In this document: piece by piece, positions 52,637-62,903 of the stretch | How positions within the stretch are numbered: the first letter of the stretch is position 1 | How the letters are laid out: every line of letters starts with the position of its first letter | Source of the DNA: Sinonovacula constricta | Taxonomy: Eukaryota; Mollusca; Bivalvia; Cardiida; Solecurtidae | Assembly: GCA_007844125.1 (NCBI GenBank) | Contig: CM017562.1 | Coordinates: forward strand, 63,657,138-63,721,137 | DNA: 64,000 bases | Direction of reading: 5' to 3' | Position numbers and translations under genes: made by a program | The notes under the pieces: model-generated | What the model saw: only the letters and a program-made list of their open reading frames with translations | What the model was told of the DNA's origin: nothing | The model's database searches: none

Positions 52637-54763
52637 TTACATTGACTCTATTTTTCTTGGTTTAATCTGCCGACCAGACCTTGTTATGTATGGTGTTTGG
52701 GTGTTCTCTGGCGGCTTATCAGTACATGCTGATACAGGTGGCTGAATAGGGCTGCTGGGAGTAGGGTTACTAATGACACTGGCACGCTGCTGGGAAGGGA
52801 CTTGTGGTGTTTCTGTTTGTAACAGTTTAGGTTTACAGGGACTGGCTGATTCCAGGGGCGTACCTAGTGATTCACCTGGTGGTTTTGCTTTTGCAGGTGA
52901 ACTGACAGGGATTTTCTGCAAATGTCGCCTGTTGCGAACATATTGCCCTCCATCTGGGGTCTTTACAGTGTATGATCTTTCACTGTTTTGCTCTGTTATA
53001 ACAGCAGGGTTCCAAACAGCACCTTGTTGGATTCTAACATTATCCCCTACATTCATGGGCTTCAACTGTTTTGCATGTTTGTCATATTTTCGCTTTTGAT
53101 CAGCTTTCTGTGAAATAAGCTTTGACCTTACTTTGCTGTGAAGCACTGTACTTGGTGTCAATTGACTGGGTGCTATTGGCAAAAATGTGCGAATTTTTCT
53201 ACCCATCAACATTTCACATGGAGAGTAACCAATGGCCATAGGTGTGGCTCGTAACTCCAGTAAAGATATCATTGGATCAGAACCATCTTGCTTACATTTC
53301 TTAAGCAACTTCTTGGCTTTCTTAACGCATGACTCACTAAGGCCATTACTTTGGGGATATTGAGCAGATGAAGTTACATGCTGTATGTCCCATTCAATAG
53401 CAAATTCCTGAAATTGTTGTGATGTGTAATATGATGCACCATCCGACACTATCTTTTCAGGTATGCCATGTGTTGCAAACCAAGTCTTCATGACTTTGAT
53501 AATAGTCTGACTGTTTGTATTGCTGAGCTTTTGCATTTCAAAATAATTGCTCAGATAGTCACATACTATCAAGTAATCTTGGTTGTCAAACGTGAAAACG
53601 TCAGTACCTACAACTTGCCAAGGGTATTGTGGTACGTCATGGGGTTTCAAAGGCTCTTTCTGATTTGACCTTTGGTGTGTTGCACACACTGTACACTTAG
53701 CAACATGACTAATGATGTGCTTGGAGATATTTGGCCAGAACATTGTCATTCTAGCACGTCTCATACTACGCTCTTGACCTGCATGACCTTTATGAATCAA
53801 TGTCAGCATTGCATTTCTCAAAGACTTAGGGATAACAAGTCTGTGACCTTTGTAGATAATGTTGTCTACAACACTGAGTTCGTCTCGATAAGTCCAATAA
53901 TCGATCAACCGTGGATCGCACTGATTGCGTTTGTCAGGCCAACCTTGCAAAATGACTTGTTTCAGGAGCAATAGCTCTTCGTCTTTGTCCGTTTCAGTCC
54001 TTATTTCGACTAATTTCTGACTTGTGTACGGCAAATTCCTTGTGACAAAATGAACATGAAGGTTCGAGTTCTCTGAAATCTCAGGGTACGTGTCTGGGAG
54101 GAATTTCCTAGACAATGTGTCAGCAACGGGAATTTGAGTTCCAGATTTGTAGTGTAGCTCTAGGTCATAACCATGTAAGGCTAATAAGAGTCTTTGCAAT
54201 CTGGCTGGGGCGCTATGAAGTGACTTTTTGAACACACTTATCAACGGTAGGTGGTCAGTCTCAACAATGACATGTCTTCCATAAACGTATTGTCTGAATT
54301 TCGTCATGCCAAACACTATGGCAAGTAATTCCTTTTCTATCATAGCCCAGTTTCTCTCAGTACTAGTCAGTGTCTTGCTTGCATAAGCAATGGGTTTGCC
54401 TTCTTGCATCAATGTCGCTGCACAGCCATGCTGCGAGCTGTCACATTGTAATGTCAAGGTCTTGTCTGGATCAAAATATGACAATATTGGACCTGGACTA
54501 GCTGTCAATATGTCTTTGATCTCTTGGAATGCCCTAATTTGTGGCTCTTCCCATGAAAACTGTATGTCATTCTTCAACAGCTCTGATAATGGCTGCATAG
54601 TTTGTGACAAATGGGGTGCATATCTAGACAGATAAGTGACCATGCCAATTAACGTCTTTAACTCAGATCTGTCACTCGGGGGTTCCATTTCCCGAATTGC
54701 TCTACATTTCTCTGGGTCGGGTTTCAGTCCGTCAGCTGAGACTATGTGTCCAAAGTATTTGAC
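52637..54763 (-). CDS. pol: Gag-Pol part 2: RT end, RNase H, integrase
   Basis: In the same frame as the part upstream, directly after the in-frame stop. It starts with VKYFGH and the RT thumb (LIGMVTYLSRY), then RNase H (LQCDSSQHGCAATLMQ, VETDHLPL), an HHCC integrase finger (HKGHAGQE ... CTVCATHQ) and the integrase core (GTDVFTF, VSDGASYYTS, a Glu in GLSESCVKKAK). The tail has a short RNA/DNA-binding SH3-like stretch (VGDNVRIQ, WNPAVI) and ends proline-rich. It would insert the DNA copy into chromosomes. Confidence 0.92.
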   Translation of the reverse strand, partial: VKYFGHIVSADGLKPDPEKCRAIREMEPPSDRSELKTLIGMVTYLSRYAPHLSQTMQPLSELLKNDIQFSWEEPQIRAFQEIKDILTASPGPILSYFDPDKTLTLQCDSSQHGCAATLMQEGKPIAYASKTLTSTERNWAMIEKELLAIVFGMTKFRQYVYGRHVIVETDHLPLISVFKKSLHSAPARLQRLLLALHGYDLELHYKSGTQIPVADTLSRKFLPDTYPEISENSNLHVHFVTRNLPYTSQKLVEIRTETDKDEELLLLKQVILQGWPDKRNQCDPRLIDYWTYRDELSVVDNIIYKGHRLVIPKSLRNAMLTLIHKGHAGQERSMRRARMTMFWPNISKHIISHVAKCTVCATHQRSNQKEPLKPHDVPQYPWQVVGTDVFTFDNQDYLIVCDYLSNYFEMQKLSNTNSQTIIKVMKTWFATHGIPEKIVSDGASYYTSQQFQEFAIEWDIQHVTSSAQYPQSNGLSESCVKKAKKLLKKCKQDGSDPMISLLELRATPMAIGYSPCEMLMGRKIRTFLPIAPSQLTPSTVLHSKVRSKLISQKADQKRKYDKHAKQLKPMNVGDNVRIQQGAVWNPAVITEQNSERSYTVKTPDGGQYVRNRRHLQKIPVSSPAKAKPPGESLGTPLESASPCKPKLLQTETPQVPSQQRASVISNPTPSSPIQPPVSACTDKPPENTQTPYITRSGRQIKPRKIESM

Positions 54764-56629
54764 CTAAGAGGCTCCTACAATGAGCTTGTCCTCATTTAAC
54801 CTGATGCCTTTCTCTCGGCACCTGTCTAAGAGAGTTCTCAAGTTCGAGTCGTGTTCATGTATTGTCTGTCCATACACTAACAGATCGTCAACTATGATTG
54901 CACAACCTGAAATGCCTTCTAAGCATTCGTCTATTTTCTGCTGAAATAGATCTTGACTGCACTTGAGACCCATTGGACATCTTAAATACCTGTAACGACC
55001 TTGGGGAGTGTTGAAGGTAGTCAGATAAGAAGACTTTTGGTCCAAAACTACACTGTGGTAACCTGATTTGCAATCAAGTTTTGTGAAGTACTTTGCTGAC
55101 TTTAACTGTGGAAGTATATCGTCCAGTGTCTTTGTCGGATAATGAGGTCTTTTTATTGCCTTATTTAGGTCTTTGGGATCTATGACAATGCGCACCTTGT
55201 CGGAGTGCGGCTTATTAACCACCACCATGCTATTTACATAGCTAGTCGGTTTGTTGACCTTGGTAATAATACCAGCTTTCTCCATGTTTTGGAGTTCCTT
55301 CGTGACCTTGTCCTGCATTGCAACAGGAACGCGTCTGGGTGGATGTACTACAGGTGTGTGGTTTGAGTCTATTTGGATTGAACTGGTACCTGGTAAACGA
55401 CCAATACCTGTGAATACGTCTTTGTACTCTGTCAAAATAGTCTCCTTTGTCATAGGGGCTTCTGGATTTACAGAGAATGCTACTTTGATCAAACCAAAAT
55501 CAAGACATGACTGTAATCCTAAGATTGAGTTTTTGTTGTTTCGTGCAACGTAAAACTCTGCATTTTGTTTCTTGGCCTTATAGTTACAATGTAACCTGAT
55601 TGTGCCCAAGACCTTTATCTCTGCACCGGTATAAGCAAGTAACCTAGCTTTAGGCTTCTGGAGTGGGGCAGTGACCTTGAGACGTTTAAATTCTGTCTCT
55701 GATATGATGTTACAGCATGCGCCAGTGTCAAGCTTAAACTGTATTAAACTTTTATTTGGGCCCACCTGTAAATCAGCACATACCTGTTTGCTGGATTTAG
55801 TTACAACTGATCCTACACTAAAGGTATCACAATCACTGTCCTCTTCGACTTCCAACACTTTTTTAACTGTTCTGCACTTGACTGCAAAGTGATTATGCTT
55901 TTTGCATTTGAGGCATTGCTTTCCCTTTGCAGGGCATTTGTCCTGTTGTTTGTGGTGTGATCCGCATCGGTCACATTCCGCTGGCTTCTTTTGACTGACG
56001 GTGTCCCCTCTTGCGTGTGACGCTCGGCCCTTCTTGGCTGGCTGCCCACGTCTTCCCGGCTGGACCTCATCGACAGAAGCTTGGTTAGTTGGCTCACCCA
56101 TAAAGCGCAGCTGGGCTTGTGCATACTCGTAAGATTGTGCGATTCCGATTGCTTTATCTAATGTTAGCTTTTCTCCCTCGTTCAACAATTTTCCTCTAAT
56201 CTTACTCGAGGTGACTCCCATTACCACTCTGTCTCTGATCATTTCCTCTTGATTGGCAAACTTGCAATCATTTGCTGAAATTCGCAATTGAGTAATGAAG
56301 TCTTCGATTGAGTTTGATCCTTGTATAATGTTGTTGAACTGGAATCGTTTGAACACACTATTGCACTTTGGCTCAACATGTTTTTCGTACATTTGATACA
56401 ATGTGTCCAATTTCTTCGAGTCATCAGCACTTAGATTCCACGATTTGTGTACATCTCGCCCTTTTTGACCAACCCATAGCAGGAGGTATGTACATTTTGT
56501 TGGCTCGTCCTTTGAGTTGAGCGCACCATTGAAAATGAGCTCTGCATGTTCTTTAAAGTTTTTCCATTCCAATGGCAGATTGTTCGACTTCCAGTCAATG
56601 ACTGGTGTTGGAATTCCAGATAAATCCAT
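54764..56629 (-). CDS. gag-pol: Gag-Pol part 1: Gag, protease, RT start, ended by a stop
   Basis: From the ATG at 56629 (MDLSGIPTPVIDWKSN), a capsid-like Gag domain is followed by a CDRCGSHHKQQDKC / CLKCKKHNHFAVKC knuckle pair, an aspartic protease with LDTGACCNIIS, and RT with LDCKSGYHSVVLD, PMGLKCSQDLFQQ and the catalytic VDDLLVYG. A TAG at 54764-54766 ends it just before VKYFGH of the thumb. No frameshift signal separates gag from pol; both are in one frame. Everything else looks intact, so the stop is the only visible defect. Confidence 0.92.
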   Translation of the reverse strand: MDLSGIPTPVIDWKSNNLPLEWKNFKEHAELIFNGALNSKDEPTKCTYLLLWVGQKGRDVHKSWNLSADDSKKLDTLYQMYEKHVEPKCNSVFKRFQFNNIIQGSNSIEDFITQLRISANDCKFANQEEMIRDRVVMGVTSSKIRGKLLNEGEKLTLDKAIGIAQSYEYAQAQLRFMGEPTNQASVDEVQPGRRGQPAKKGRASHARGDTVSQKKPAECDRCGSHHKQQDKCPAKGKQCLKCKKHNHFAVKCRTVKKVLEVEEDSDCDTFSVGSVVTKSSKQVCADLQVGPNKSLIQFKLDTGACCNIISETEFKRLKVTAPLQKPKARLLAYTGAEIKVLGTIRLHCNYKAKKQNAEFYVARNNKNSILGLQSCLDFGLIKVAFSVNPEAPMTKETILTEYKDVFTGIGRLPGTSSIQIDSNHTPVVHPPRRVPVAMQDKVTKELQNMEKAGIITKVNKPTSYVNSMVVVNKPHSDKVRIVIDPKDLNKAIKRPHYPTKTLDDILPQLKSAKYFTKLDCKSGYHSVVLDQKSSYLTTFNTPQGRYRYLRCPMGLKCSQDLFQQKIDECLEGISGCAIIVDDLLVYGQTIHEHDSNLRTLLDRCREKGIRLNEDKLIVGAS

Positions 56630-56744
56630 TATTGCACTACATATATGGCTGACACTTTGGATATTATTATTTGCTATTATATATGTCCAACTCAAACTGT
56701 CAATGAATTTGGCATAAATGCACTTAAATAAATCCAAATTATAT

Positions 56745-56755
56745 TTCTGACACCA
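56745..56755 (-). other. primer-binding site, tRNA-Leu type
   Basis: TGGTGTCAGAA on the minus strand, directly next to the 5' LTR. It is complementary to the TTCTGACACCA end of tRNA-Leu; 11 matches. Confidence 0.8.
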
Positions 56756-57006
56756 TGTTATGTCACCAGGTTATGGTTTGTGTCATGGATATTAACAGAA
56801 TAACAAAGTCCGAACATCTATTTCTTAACTTTAATTACACAAGTGAACTACACAGAGGTCTGATGCTAACTGGCTATTTTAGAGGCATTGTTAACTATAT
56901 ATATAATGAGTATACTTCTACAGATATGTGTAAAGGGAAGTAATCCTATATTACTGTATTACTAGTATGGATACAAGGTTATGTTTCTTAAACAGATATC
57001 ATCACA
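56756..57006 (-). repeat. 5' LTR of the 4975-bp element
   Basis: 251 bp, identical by eye to 52032-52282, followed by the GGGCA target duplicate. Confidence 0.95.
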
Positions 57007-57600
57007 GGGCACTATGCACACGTTTTACCCAAAGAACTTCAATGGTGTGCGGCTTTAAAAGTATTATGGGGCATTATGTACATCTTTTACCCAACAAACT
57101 TAAATGGTGTGCGGCTTTTAGAGTATTATGGGGCACTATGCACACGTTTTACCCAAAGAACTTCAATGGTGTGCGGCTTTAAAAGTATTATGGGGCATTA
57201 TGTACATCTTTTACCCAACAAACTTAAATGGTGTGCGGCTTTGAAAGTATTCTGGGGCACTATGTACATCTTTTACCCAACAAACTTAAATGGTGTGCGG
57301 CTTTAAGAGTATTATGGGGCACTATGCACACGTTTTACCCAAAGAACTTCAATGGTGTACGGCTTTAAAAGTATTATGGGGCACTATGTACATCTTTTAC
57401 CCAACATACTTAAATGGTGTGCGGCTTTTAAAGTAACACGGATCATTATGAAATGCTGTGTTGCTTTTAAAGAACTATTTGGCACTTTGCACACGTTTTA
57501 TCCAACGGACTTAAATGGTGTGCGGCATTTGTAGTCATACCGGGACACCTTTTACTCGACAGATCGAATTGGTGTGCGGCTTTTTAATGTAATATTGTTC
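57007..57600. repeat. 62-bp minisatellite, right part
   Basis: Continues the array at 51395-52031. Units at 57007-57420 are more uniform than those on the left, with CACACGTTTTACCCAAAGAA and TACATCTTTTACCCAACAAA subtypes alternating. Confidence 0.9.
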
Positions 57601-57619
57601 ACTATGTGCACCAGTGTGC

Positions 57620-58740
57620 AACTTTAAAATACCGTTGAATATACTTACAAACATTCCTCAAAAGTTATTTATATAGGTAGTTTTGCCTGTCACTGTTTCA
57701 ATTCACTGTGTGTGTTTTACCGTATTGAGGTTATTAAATTACAAGGGGCATTTGTCCTTTTCTGCACTTTTCGGTCCATGTTGGTATTTGGATACACGTT
57801 TAAGTCCGCCCATATAGCTCCATGACTCCACCTTCACTACTAGACTTAAACGGTGTGCGGAGTTACATGGTGTGGGTTTAGCGATTACCTGTATGTGCTA
57901 GCATGTAAACATAGAACAGCTGACTTACTTTCGTTCCTTCAAAAGAAAACATAAAAACTATGCCTGGTATGCTAATTTCTTTTGATTAGCAGCCCCCACC
58001 CCACCCAACAGGCAAAAACTAACCAGAAAGCCCTCTTTTATTAAGGTTATTTTGATTTCTCTGATTAAAATTCTGTTTGTTGTTGAAGAAGAAAAAATGT
58101 TTATATTTATATATTCTTTGAGTAATCTGATATCATTTGTGGTTGACTAAAAAACTCCAGGAACACATACTAGTGAACATTGGAGCTGGAGACTGTCTGC
58201 ATGCAAAATTATGCAACACAAATAATGTTTATGTTTAATCACAAACATGTATTCTGTTTTTCAGTCTGGTACACAGGAAGACTGCACACAGCTCGACCTA
58301 ATCTCTATTTGTTAGCTTCGATAAAGATCATAAAATGTTGTACTGCTTAGAAATGCGGACCAGTTTGACTCTATTACTGTCTCACAACACAATGACAAAG
58401 TAAAAATTTTATTAGGGCCAATATTTTTTCTCTTGCATAATTCAAGATTAATCTACATAGAAAATTAAATTTCAGTTATCACAATATATTAGGAAGGCTA
58501 AGGGATCTGGTAATTTTGCAGAGATAAAATTAACAAAATTATTGTTTCCTGCCAGAACAAATTTCGTTATTGTTTTTTGTTTATAAATAATAAGATTCAA
58601 TATATATATAAGTACTGGAGGAGCAATTACATATATAAATCAAAAACAAAATGTTCAAAATTAACTGATTCCACAACTTGTAATCTATTTCGACTGCATT
58701 TTACACGGATGAATTTCAAAACATCAACTTTATTCAAATC
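57620..58740. other. non-coding, 3' side of the small candidate gene
   Basis: AT-rich sequence without recognised exon or transposon. A C-rich AGCAGCCCCCACCCCACCC run lies near 57990. Confidence 0.4.
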
Positions 58741-58742
58741 CT

Positions 58743-59684
58743 TTATCCATCATTCACTGTATGTGTTATGTCCATTAATGTTGGTAAAAATGGATCACTC
58801 TGAATACTTTGTGTTGTAGGGATTCCAAGTTGATTGGCTAGCCATGTTACTTTATGATTCCTCTTTCCTTTAATTGACAGGCCAGTATGTCTTAGTACAG
58901 TACTCAGGTCTCCATTTATTATCTGCATGGTTTGCCTGTATGACAGTGGAAGGCATATCTGTATAAATATAAAATGAAAATATAGCATTAAATGTAAACA
59001 ACAACTCTTAAACTGTCACTGTATGCAAACATGTTATGTCTGGCTGGGGTGACCAAAAATTTAAATACTAATAATAAACCTTTACCCCATATGTATGGGT
59101 TTTGTCGCGTGTGTGATCAGTGTAGAACCAGATTAGCCAGAACATCCATTTGCTTTTGATCCATTAGGTTATTTCTGTACAAGATGCAACCAGTGTAGAT
59201 CTAGCGCGTCACGAATGATCATTGTTTTATTGTCATTTGGAAGTTAAGTCATTTTAACTCAGTTATCATCTGACAGAAAAGTAGTAACCATTATTAACCA
59301 TATATCCAGACATGGATTTTATGGGATGGGGGGGGGGGGGGGGGCGATCACGAGTATCTCAGGCTGTCATATGGTTAGCCGCCCGAGCAGTAAGGCCATT
59401 CCGCCCTATGCTGCTAGCCAGACCCCTGATGCCATCTGGCAAGTGTACAACATCCGCTGTCCACTGCCCCACTAACGAGCTTTATCGGCACTCCTCTGCG
59501 GTGATGCAGAATTATGTTGTTTTATAATAAGGAGATTTTTTGTGTGAAAATATATTGATATCACAACTTTGAGACTAATTCTGACAGAGCAAAAATGCAT
59601 ATATAACTCATTTCTAAGCAAAAATAAAACACAGTGCCAGTGGAATAATTCTACCTTTTGTAGTCCAAAATCCCTTCCGTTCAT
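58743..59684 (-). CDS. candidate two-exon gene, 81 residues, unknown
   Basis: Exon 1 (59684-59655) encodes MNGRDFGLQK and ends at donor GTAGAA; exon 2 (58958-58743) follows acceptor TTATACAG in the same phase and encodes 71 residues, ICLPLSYRQTMQIINGDL to LPTLMDITHTVNDG, then TAA. The composition is balanced, unlike the repeat-derived frames around it. A mixed charged and hydrophobic pattern is seen, without a signal peptide, membrane segment or known motif. I do not recognise the family. It could instead be only the last exon of a longer gene, or chance. It lies 2 kb beyond the GABPB-like gene on the same strand. Confidence 0.45.
59328..59530. other. poly-G tract and GC-rich block
   Basis: 17 G (59328-59344) followed by about 180 bp of GC-rich sequence, inside the intron of the candidate small gene. 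A 71-codon frame crosses it but I see no known motif. It could be a fragment of an unidentified gene or element. Confidence 0.4.
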
Positions 59685-59699
59685 TTTAGCATAGGTGGA

Positions 59700-60940
59700 C
59701 AAAATCACTCCCGTAAATTAATTACTGTAAAATATATCTTAAAGTTGGAATTTTATCAGAAAAAAAATCCGATGCTATTATCGAAGCATTTACGCGACTT
59801 TGAAAACCAAATAAGCATTCTAGCAAATGTTGAAAGTTTATAGCAGGTGATTTATCCGCAGTGTTTGATGAAAATGAAGAATTGTGTGATTGAAAGATTT
59901 TGTCCCTACTCTGTTTTTAGAAATAACCCAGGCTTGGCATCGTTTTTTTTAAGTGTTTTTGGCAATTTTAGATTATGTATTTTTGGACAAAGGTTAACGC
60001 ACGTGTGTAAAGTGCGCAATGGCAGATACGCGTCTGCAAAATGCTGTTTATAAGCATCCTACACCCATCTGACAAGTAAGCCATAACGACACAATCGTCA
60101 TTTCAAACATGTATTTCATATCTGAGGCTGAGCCATGCTGCAGTTAGCTATTTATTAGAGATGTTAACAAATATTTAAATATCGGTATTCGAATAGAGAT
60201 CAAGGGATTCGAATAATAGATAATTTTTATTCACTTATTAACGTTTGTTTATTAAGTAAAAATAATAAAATCGTATTTCTGTAGTTGACTGTATTGTCAC
60301 CAAACGACTGAAACATGCTGAAGATGAGTGATTATGCTTGGTAGAGGGGGGTGGGGGGAGGCTACGATTTCAGCCATCTATACAATCCAGAGTATTATGT
60401 CAACTCGCGCCACCCCGTTCTGTCACTCGCGCCACCTAGACCCAGTGTGAATTACATCAAACAGGTTGTCAGTTTACAATAAATACACATGTAAGTTTAT
60501 GGGGCAGTCAGCTAGTCTAGTTACGGAAGATCAATTCTACTCTCTTCAATCCGGATCGCTGGAAATTAATGCAACACATTATACCATGCATTATTTTTTT
60601 TATTACACCATACCAGAACTTATTTTAATTTTAATTACGCAAGATAACTTTTGATACAAAACTTTAGTTTTACTTTCTTATAACCACTCTACGACACACG
60701 GGTAGTTCATTCCCATACAATAACGCGATATCTGCAATTTTCTGTCACCGCACCGCGATTTTCTACTTGACATTTTTCTCAAAGTTGATTAGGCTAAGTA
60801 ATCAGCAGGAGTTCCAGATGCCACACATCCCAATTTCAATGCCTTTAATCATAGTCCTTGCGATATATGGCAATTACATTAAAAATAATTTGAGAAGAGA
60901 CACTGGGGTTTTCACAAGAAATACAAATTAGCATGTAACA
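59700..60940. other. non-coding interval
   Basis: No gene recognised. A CGCGCCACC motif repeats near 60404-60438 (two copies of the phrase TGTCACTCGCGCCACC/CAACTCGCGCCACCCC). Confidence 0.4.
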
Positions 60941-60952
60941 AATTTATATCAT

Positions 60953-60958
60953 TTTATT
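60953..60958 (-). terminator. probable polyadenylation signal of the GABPB-like gene
   Basis: AATAAA on the minus strand, 755 bp after the stop at 61713. Confidence 0.45.
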
Positions 60959-61712
60959 GGTGGTGATAATGTGAAAAATGTAAGTATGATTATTTACATA
61001 ATGTTAATACAAAAGCAAAATATCATTAACAGAATTAAAATATCTGCTGCATTCAGTGGTGAATGAGTTACCGCTACCACTGTGAAGAAACTTTTATAAC
61101 CAAAGTAACCAAGCTACACTTAAAACATTAATAAAACCATGCAAATACCTTATTCATACTATAATCTTCAAAATCTTCAGCACACAGGCAGTTGTGAGTT
61201 GTAAGTGTAAAACAAGCTTATTACTATCATTTATGCCAGATGACATGTACACAGCAACAAAAATCCTCACAAAACAAATTTAATGACTAATTTTATGAAT
61301 AACTTATAAGTTATTCTTTTAATTTACAAAACTGTAAAAAACATTCAGTTGCTGTAAAAATCGAAATGTTGTTATATTCAATTACCCTTTATTTGTAAAT
61401 CATTATAATGTTATGTAATCCTATTTAATGCCCAACATAATTGTTGGTCTGCCTGAGAAAAAAAGCCTAGCAGTTGAACACATGAGACTGACCAATGAGA
61501 TCAGGCCACTACACATTATCAAGGATGACAGGACTTTGACATGTCCCGTACAAACTACAGACCTGTAGTCTGAAGTGAGGAATGATAGGACACAATCTAT
61601 ACTGTGGTCAATACTTCAGACAGTCGAGTTCTGTAGCCCCATTTCATATCCTAGGTGGACTCTGAACCTAGTACACAGTGTGAACTGTTAGATGCTGTGT
61701 GGTGTTGGTGTG

Positions 61713-61907
61713 CTACGATTTGTCTTCTGGAGTGTCTGACATCTCTCCCAGTTTAGTCTTGTATTCCTCAAGGTCCCTGTCCTTCTGCTTCAACTGCTGT
61801 TTATATTCCTCTGCCTGCCGTCGTATCTCCTCCAGCTCTAGCCGCAGTTTCTCCTGGTCGCTGATGTCATCTGTGTTATCAGCTACACCAGAGTCTCCTG
61901 CCCCTTC
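61713..61907 (-). CDS. GABPB-like: GABPB-like terminal exon, coiled coil
   Basis: Acceptor TTGTTTTAG before 61907; TAG at 61713-61715. 64 codons from EGAGDSGVADN to TPEDKS. Confidence 0.8.
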   Translation of the reverse strand, partial: EGAGDSGVADNTDDISDQEKLRLELEEIRRQAEEYKQQLKQKDRDLEEYKTKLGEMSDTPEDKS

Positions 61908-62903
61908 CTAAAACAAGCAACAAGTTTGATTAAAGCTGTCTAGACTGTTTCTCTACATTGTACTTTTTTAAAATTCTGACCAAGCAAATAAAATTGGGTT
62001 ACACTACCACTGCTGACGTCCTTCTAAAAATATCTTTATATATTAAAAAAAGATGTCTTGGAAAATAAAAATGTTTTCTAGCAATTTTTTCGTTACCTAT
62101 ATAAGCACTAACCACTTTAACGACTGGTATTAAAAACTGTAAAAACTACAATTAGATGCTTATTACTTACAACCACATTCAGAAATCAGACAGAATTACC
62201 GCCAAATGTGTAGATAAGCTGTGAATTATTTCAGTAATATTTTATTTAATTCCAACAACATTTCCAAGTCTCTATGCCTTTAAATTAATTTTACAAATTC
62301 ACTGTGCCCATGTTCATATGTGCAATATACCTTTTGCAGCATTGAGTCTACATCAATTTCGGTGCTTTCTGGTTCATCACTCAACTTCTGACGTTTACGT
62401 AGAGGCTCATCACTCTCAATATCTCCAACTAAATGACACAAATCAACATTATATTTTACCTTTTTACAATTATTTACTTTAAAGAACTGTTTTTATCCAA
62501 CATTTATTTAACTCTTGATTAATAGTTTTATTATTTATTATTTTTGTAATTTTCTATGCAATACCTATATACAGTGCTGTAGTTATTGTATGAAATCTGC
62601 AGACACTTTGTATTTAAAGTGTGTAAACTTTAGCATATTTTTATGAACAACCTAAGAAACTAAGTTACATCTAGGTTTGTGATACACGTATACAGATGTC
62701 AAATATTGGGTTATTATTAAGAAATAGAGAATTTGTACAATTTATACAATTAAATGTTTGTGTGATATACATAACAATATCCTACCTTCATGTATAACCA
62801 TGTCACCTGCTTCACCAGCACCTATGGTAGCCACAGAATGTATTTGGATACCTTCTGCAGTCTCTGTTTGGAGCTCTCCTTCTTTGCTGACATAAGTTAT
62901 GAC
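61713..62903 (-). CDS. GABPB-like: GA-binding protein beta-like, last three exons (partial)
   Basis: Exons 62903-62786, 62428-62331 and 61907-61713 on the minus strand join in phases 1 and 0 to 136 residues plus TAG. The first exon gives VITYVSKEGELQTETAEGI, part of a transactivation region; the second a basic nuclear-signal-like EPLRKRQKLSDEPES; the last a leucine-rich coiled coil, EKLRLELEEIRRQAEEYKQQ then KQKDRDLEEYKTKLGEM. This order, an acidic/Gln activation region, KRQ nuclear signal, then a coiled coil with repeated Y-x-Q/K and EEYxxKL, matches the C-terminal half of GABP beta, the partner of the ETS factor GABP alpha in the nucleus. The N-terminal ankyrin repeats would lie to the right of the window. 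Without them another coiled-coil activator cannot be fully excluded. Confidence 0.75.
62331..62428 (-). CDS. GABPB-like: GABPB-like exon, nuclear-signal segment
   Basis: Acceptor GTCATTTAG before 62428 and donor GTATAT after 62331. The first two bases complete Val; it encodes GDIESDEPLRKRQK to DVDSMLQK. Confidence 0.8.
62786..62903 (-). CDS. GABPB-like: GABPB-like exon, activation region
   Basis: Acceptor GTTTGCAG before 62903 and donor GTAGGA after 62786. 39 codons plus one base, VITYVSKEGE to GDMVIHE. Confidence 0.78.

Larger units (their letters stand above)
52032..57006 (-). mobile_element. Ty3/Gypsy LTR retrotransposon, Mag/Steamer-like, 4975 bp
   Basis: Two 251-bp LTRs (52032-52282 and 56756-57006) look identical by eye, with TG...CA ends. 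The target duplication is GGGCA (52027-52031 and 57007-57011). A tRNA-Leu-type primer site adjoins the 5' LTR and a polypurine tract adjoins the 3' LTR. One long frame encodes Gag, protease, RT, RNase H and integrase, broken only by a stop at 54764-54766. Size, single Gag-Pol frame, 5-bp duplication and primer type recall the Mag lineage that includes the bivalve element Steamer; this is inference from layout. The insertion must be very young. Confidence 0.93.

Noticed and set aside
59312..59527. 71-codon plus-strand frame after a poly-G run
   Set aside because: GC-rich and open by composition; no known motif. Kept only as an unexplained GC-rich block.
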